NCBI GenBank assembly: GCA_900547475.1
Contig: URGW01000001.1
Location: 1 to 64,000, forward strand
DNA length: 64,000 bases
Source: an uncultured Clostridium sp.
GTDB taxonomy: Bacteria > Bacillota > Clostridia > Clostridiales > Clostridiaceae
Reading direction: 5' to 3'
Positions 61,188 to 64,000 of this stretch are shown piece by piece; positions within the stretch are counted from its first letter, which is position 1; each line of letters begins with the position of its first letter. The notes beneath the pieces were generated by a model, which ran no database searches, was not told the origin of the DNA, and saw nothing but the letters and a program-made list of their open reading frames with translations. The translations under genes and the position numbers were made by a program.

Positions 61188-61324
61188 ATGAAATACATTA
61201 TTTTTGATTATGATGGTACTTTTCTATTGGTTGTGGTTATGGCTATGGAAATAATGATGAACTTAAAGATGCTGATTATATTATAGATAATATTAATGAA
61301 ATTATTGACATAAGAGAGATATAG
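61188..61324 (+). pseudogene. Relic of a HAD-type phosphatase gene (phosphoglycolate phosphatase-like)
   Basis: It starts MKYIIFDYDGTF, the HAD nucleophile motif, three bases after ribH. After a frame change it reads GCGYGYGNNDELKDADYII and DNINEIIDI, which is the C-terminal end of the phosphoglycolate phosphatase family. The roughly 150 middle residues are missing. It is an internal-deletion relic; an intact copy would be about 210 residues. Confidence 0.65.
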
Positions 61325-61347
61325 CTTGAATAGCTATGCCTCTTTTT
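61315..61347 (+). terminator. Terminator of the rib operon
   Basis: AGAGATATAGCT pairs with AGCTATGCCTCT around TGAAT, followed by TTTTT. It lies at the end of the phosphatase relic. Confidence 0.7.
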
Positions 61348-61440
61348 CAGTGCATAACGAGATAATTAGAGGAATATTACAGGATTAAAATAGAATTAAA
61401 ACATGAGAATTTAAAAATGAATTATGAGATAAGGAAAGTA

Positions 61441-61512
61441 ATGAATGGTATTGTTATTTATAGTAGTAATTATGGAATGAAACAACAATATGCAGAAGAA
61501 TTTTATATTTAA
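61441..61512 (+). pseudogene. N-terminal relic of a flavodoxin gene
   Basis: MNGIVIYSSNYGMKQQYAEE then a stop after 23 residues. This is the phosphate loop and first helix of a flavodoxin-domain protein; the remainder is lost. It is short, so the call depends on the recognisable IVIYSSNYG motif. Confidence 0.45.
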
Positions 61513-61524
61513 GTTGTAAATTTT

Positions 61525-61570
61525 AAGATCACATGTGTAATTATAGTTGATTCACGTGTGATTTTTTTTA
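61525..61570 (+). terminator. Hairpin before the TPR protein gene
   Basis: AATCACACGTG-type arms: AGATCACATGTG pairs with CACGTGTGATT, followed by a T8 run. Confidence 0.7.
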
Positions 61571-61701
61571 TACATATTATTAATTTAAGGTTAATTTAAT
61601 GTTTATATAATAACAGGTTAATTATGATATATTATGATAGTATTAAGATAACTAATATAAAAATATCAAAAATTTTTAATGACAAATATTTAGGGGGAGC
61701 T

Positions 61702-62925
61702 ATGATTAATAAAATAAAAAAACATAAGTTAAAACTTATAATAGGTACAAGTATTGTAGTTGTTATAGGAACAGGTACTTTTTATGCTAATACTACTAGC
61801 GGAAAAGAAAATATTAAAATTAAAATAAATGAAATATATTATTCACAATTTGAAGATGAAGAATATAAAAATCAATTTAAAGAAACTGAATATAAAAACT
61901 ATAAAATACTGCATAATGAAGAATCAAAAGTAATATTACCTTTATTATTCACATATTTAGATGAGATGGAATTAAAAGCAAGTGAATTATTTTCTTATAT
62001 TCCTAAATCAGAACTTACAATTCAATTAGATTTCAATAAAGATGTATTTAAGAATAGACTAAGTATAGGAGATCCTCAAAGAGATGGTGCAGGATATTAT
62101 AGTAAAACATTAAATACAATATATATGAATGTTGAGGATGTATTTAGAGAAATTATCCGAGATATGCATAAAGTAGAAAAATTTGATGATGGATCATTTG
62201 TTATGCAGGCTATGAGTTTTAAAGAAAAGTTGTTTAGTTTATATTATAACCATGTAATTGAAAATTTTTTAAAGGATAATAATTTAAGTGAAGACATTTT
62301 TCCTATTTGGTTTATAAATGGACTTAAAGAGTATTATTGTTCAATGGCCGAACCAATTTATGAAACATCAATTTTTTTACCATTGAAGGAATTAGATGAT
62401 AGCAATGTATGGAGTGAAGCTAGTGAAAGTGAAGAAAATTCAAGGTTATTTGCTCAAAGTACATATTTAATTCATAAAATAATTCAGATTAGTAGTGAAA
62501 GTGCAATAAATGAAATGATTGAAAAATGTAAAATTAAAACTTTTAATGAAAGTTTTAATGAAGTTATGGAAATATCTTTAGATGAATTTGAAAATGAAGT
62601 AAGTAAAAGTTATAACATATATGATAGTGAATATTATGCAATTAGTAGATCTGATTTAAATAAAAATATAGATGTTAAAATTCAATGCTTGGAAGAGTAT
62701 ATTAAGTATAATGATGATGATATTAGAGCTTATGAATTCTTATCTTCACTTTATGAGATTAATAGTGGATTTGAAAAGGCTGTAGATTTTTTAAAGAATA
62801 GTATTGAAAAACATCCAAAAGAAGATGGATTATGGTGGCAATTAGCTTTAATTTATGAAAATAATAATATGCCTGATTTAGCTAAAGAATGTTATGATAA
62901 AAATGCTGAGTTAAAGAATGAATAA
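61702..62925 (+). CDS. Membrane-anchored protein with peptidase-MA-like middle and TPR tail
   Basis: The start is taken at ATG 61702, after AGGGGGA; the ATG at 61624 lacks a site and would put an odd leader before the membrane helix. 407 residues. A single hydrophobic helix (about 11-30; LKLIIGTSIVVVIGTGTFYA) anchors it, with the rest probably outside the cell. The middle (about 75-240) resembles the gluzincin peptidase-MA fold, with PIWFINGLKEYY where such enzymes have P-x-W-x-x-E-G-x-x-x-Y. The helix that should carry HExxH reads HVIENF (His184, Glu187), so the zinc motif is degenerate. The last 90 residues form TPR-like repeats (LSSLYEINSGFEKAVDFLKN, LALIYENNNMPDLAKECYDK). A two-component system follows 112 bases later. 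Confidence 0.6.
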   Translation: MINKIKKHKLKLIIGTSIVVVIGTGTFYANTTSGKENIKIKINEIYYSQFEDEEYKNQFKETEYKNYKILHNEESKVILPLLFTYLDEMELKASELFSYIPKSELTIQLDFNKDVFKNRLSIGDPQRDGAGYYSKTLNTIYMNVEDVFREIIRDMHKVEKFDDGSFVMQAMSFKEKLFSLYYNHVIENFLKDNNLSEDIFPIWFINGLKEYYCSMAEPIYETSIFLPLKELDDSNVWSEASESEENSRLFAQSTYLIHKIIQISSESAINEMIEKCKIKTFNESFNEVMEISLDEFENEVSKSYNIYDSEYYAISRSDLNKNIDVKIQCLEEYIKYNDDDIRAYEFLSSLYEINSGFEKAVDFLKNSIEKHPKEDGLWWQLALIYENNNMPDLAKECYDKNAELKNE

Positions 62926-63037
62926 TGATTAATATAGATTGTCTAATTTAAGTATAGGATTTATGGCAATAATATATAAGGAGAAAACATTGAGATCAAT
63001 AGAAAATATTTATTTTAGAAGATGAGGAGAGTAAATA

Positions 63038-63727
63038 ATGAGAATTTTAATTGCTGAAGATGAAGATGATATAAGAAGATTATTAGCTTTAAATATGAAA
63101 AAAGAAGGTTATGATGTAATTGAGTGTAAGGATGGAATAGAAGCTTTAGAGGCATTTAAAAAGCAAGAAATCCATTTAGCTTTATTAGATATAATGATGC
63201 CTAATATTGATGGTATAACTGTAATGGAAGAAATAAGAAAATTATCTATCATTCCAATAATTTTTATAACTGCAATGTCAAGAGATACTGATAAAGTCCT
63301 TGCATTAGGATTAGGTGCTGATGATTATATAGTTAAGCCTATAAATGCAATCGAATTAACTGCAAGAGTTTCAGCTCAATTAAGGCGTTGCTATAAATAT
63401 ATAAAAAATAAAGAAGAATCAATTGAAATAAAATTAGGAGAATTAAGATTAAATAAGGAAAAGTTTGAAGTATATAAAAATGAACTGAAAATTGATTTAA
63501 ACCCTAAGGAATTTAAAATATTAGATTTATTAATGAGCAATCCAGGTAGAGTATATACTAAAAAACAAATTTATGAAAAGGTATGGGATGAACAGTATTT
63601 TGGAGATGATAATACTCTTTTAGTACACTTAAGTCATTTAAGAGAAAAGATAGAGGAGAATCCTAAGACTCCTAAATATTTAAAAACTATAAGAGGAATT
63701 GGATATAAAGTTGAAGTGGTGAATTAA
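63038..63727 (+). CDS. OmpR-family response regulator
   Basis: A 229-residue receiver plus winged helix. Phospho-acceptor Asp51 is in LALLDIMMPNIDG, the acidic pair in LIAEDEDDIRR, and the Lys in DDYIVKPINAIE. The DNA-binding half has LNPKEFKILDLLMSNPGR, VHLSHLREKIEENP and TIRGIGYKVEV. It is followed without gap by a membrane protein that should be its sensor kinase. The target genes are not evident; the TPR membrane protein upstream is a candidate partner. The start ATG 63038 has GAGGAGAG upstream. Confidence 0.92.
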   Translation: MRILIAEDEDDIRRLLALNMKKEGYDVIECKDGIEALEAFKKQEIHLALLDIMMPNIDGITVMEEIRKLSIIPIIFITAMSRDTDKVLALGLGADDYIVKPINAIELTARVSAQLRRCYKYIKNKEESIEIKLGELRLNKEKFEVYKNELKIDLNPKEFKILDLLMSNPGRVYTKKQIYEKVWDEQYFGDDNTLLVHLSHLREKIEENPKTPKYLKTIRGIGYKVEVVN

Positions 63728-64000
63728 ATGAGAAAAAGAAGATTTAAGTCAGGAGTTGCTAAAGAATTATTTAAAAATTATTTTATTGGGTATATTACTC
63801 TTATTTTAATAATGATTATTATGTTCGCTATTACATTTATGATATATATTACTTATTTATTTTTACCATCAACACTAAAGTATGAAGTTATTAATTACAG
63901 ACTAGCAAATAACTATGAAATGATAAGTGAAAAAGATTTGAAAGAGATAAATGGATTTTTAATAGTAATAGATGAAAATAATAATATAGAATTTAGTCGA
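63728..64000 (+). CDS. Sensor kinase, N-terminal part (cut by window edge)
   Basis: It begins one base after the response-regulator stop. The 91 visible residues are a basic N-terminus (MRKRRFKSGVAKELFKN), one hydrophobic helix (FIGYITLILIMIIMFAITFM) and the start of an extracytoplasmic domain (INGFLIVIDENNNIEFSR). No kinase domain is in the window, so the call rests on the operon position after an OmpR-type regulator. Confidence 0.7.
   Translation, partial: MRKRRFKSGVAKELFKNYFIGYITLILIMIIMFAITFMIYITYLFLPSTLKYEVINYRLANNYEMISEKDLKEINGFLIVIDENNNIEFSR

Noticed and set aside
61624..61701. Extension of the TPR membrane protein to the ATG at 61624
   Set aside because: There is no ribosome binding site and it would add an Ile/Lys-rich leader before the membrane helix; ATG 61702 has AGGGGGA upstream.
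1..64000. CRISPR arrays, rRNA/tRNA genes, transposases
   Set aside because: I read for regularly spaced repeats, tRNA/rRNA signatures and transposase motifs (DDE, HUH, IS ends) and saw none; the only recombinase is the serine integrase at 2134.

Overview
The window is AT-rich, densely packed, low-GC Gram-positive DNA with strong AGGAGG-type ribosome binding sites, lipobox and LPxTG surface proteins, frequent GTG/TTG starts and U-tailed hairpin terminators. Gene content (sialic acid catabolism, a wall-anchored GH84 enzyme, ferritin, EutH, a preQ1-controlled salvage locus, an FMN-riboswitch rib operon) fits a host- or gut-associated Clostridium related to the C. perfringens/C. tertium group. 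The species assignment is an inference. I see no rRNA, tRNA, CRISPR array or insertion sequence.

Layout. 1-3.8 kb looks like the right end of an integrative element: a truncated AAA-ATPase-like gene, a Fic protein, a 51-residue ORF and a large serine recombinase, abutting the 3' remnant of a broken chromosomal gene. 4.3-6.6 kb holds a sugar acetyltransferase, two decayed genes (TauE/SafE and carboxymuconolactone decarboxylase families) around an intact MerR-type promoter, then a cupin and a flavodoxin-fold protein. 7-19.7 kb is a carbohydrate region: ABC cassette A (binding protein, two permeases) with a Gfo/Idh/MocA oxidoreductase, a FUSC-like membrane protein, then a GntR-UTRA regulator and the nan operon (nanE, ABC cassette B, nanA, nanK). 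Neither ABC cassette carries its own ATPase. 19.7-21 kb is a uracil permease with a PyrR-type RNA loop next to its ribosome binding site.

21-31 kb contains a flavodoxin-fold quinone reductase, an ABC exporter pair (minus strand), ferritin, a divergent MFS/AraC pair, a relic of a sugar permease, an NCS1 permease and an orphan AgrC-like sensor kinase. 31-43 kb has the 1294-residue wall-anchored GH84 enzyme, EutH, an AI-2E-family transporter, a second MFS, a 51-residue ORF and a GH2 glycosidase. 43-52.3 kb is export and defence: a two-component system with a heterodimeric ABC exporter, ribosomal protein bL25/Ctc, a MATE pump with a MerR-type promoter and its probable MerR regulator, and a second small MerR regulator.

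52.3-54.2 kb is a preQ1-I riboswitch, a nucleoside hydrolase and an ECF S-component, best read as queuosine/queuine salvage. 54.3-57.2 kb has UPF0158, Nudix and beta-hydroxyacid dehydrogenase genes and a decayed flavodoxin-family gene. 57.2-61.2 kb is FMN riboswitch-ribD-ribE-ribBA-ribH. 61.2-64 kb has two tiny gene relics, a membrane-anchored TPR protein with a peptidase-like middle, and a two-component system cut by the window edge.

How it fits together: GH84, GH2, nan and the two ABC cassettes form a host-glycan harvest set, with cre-like (CcpA) sites in the nan operon and in the GH84 promoter. Two MerR promoters with 19-bp spacers suggest stress-responsive control of the cupin/flavodoxin genes and of the MATE pump. 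Three RNA elements (PyrR loop, preQ1-I, RFN) control base, queuosine and flavin metabolism.
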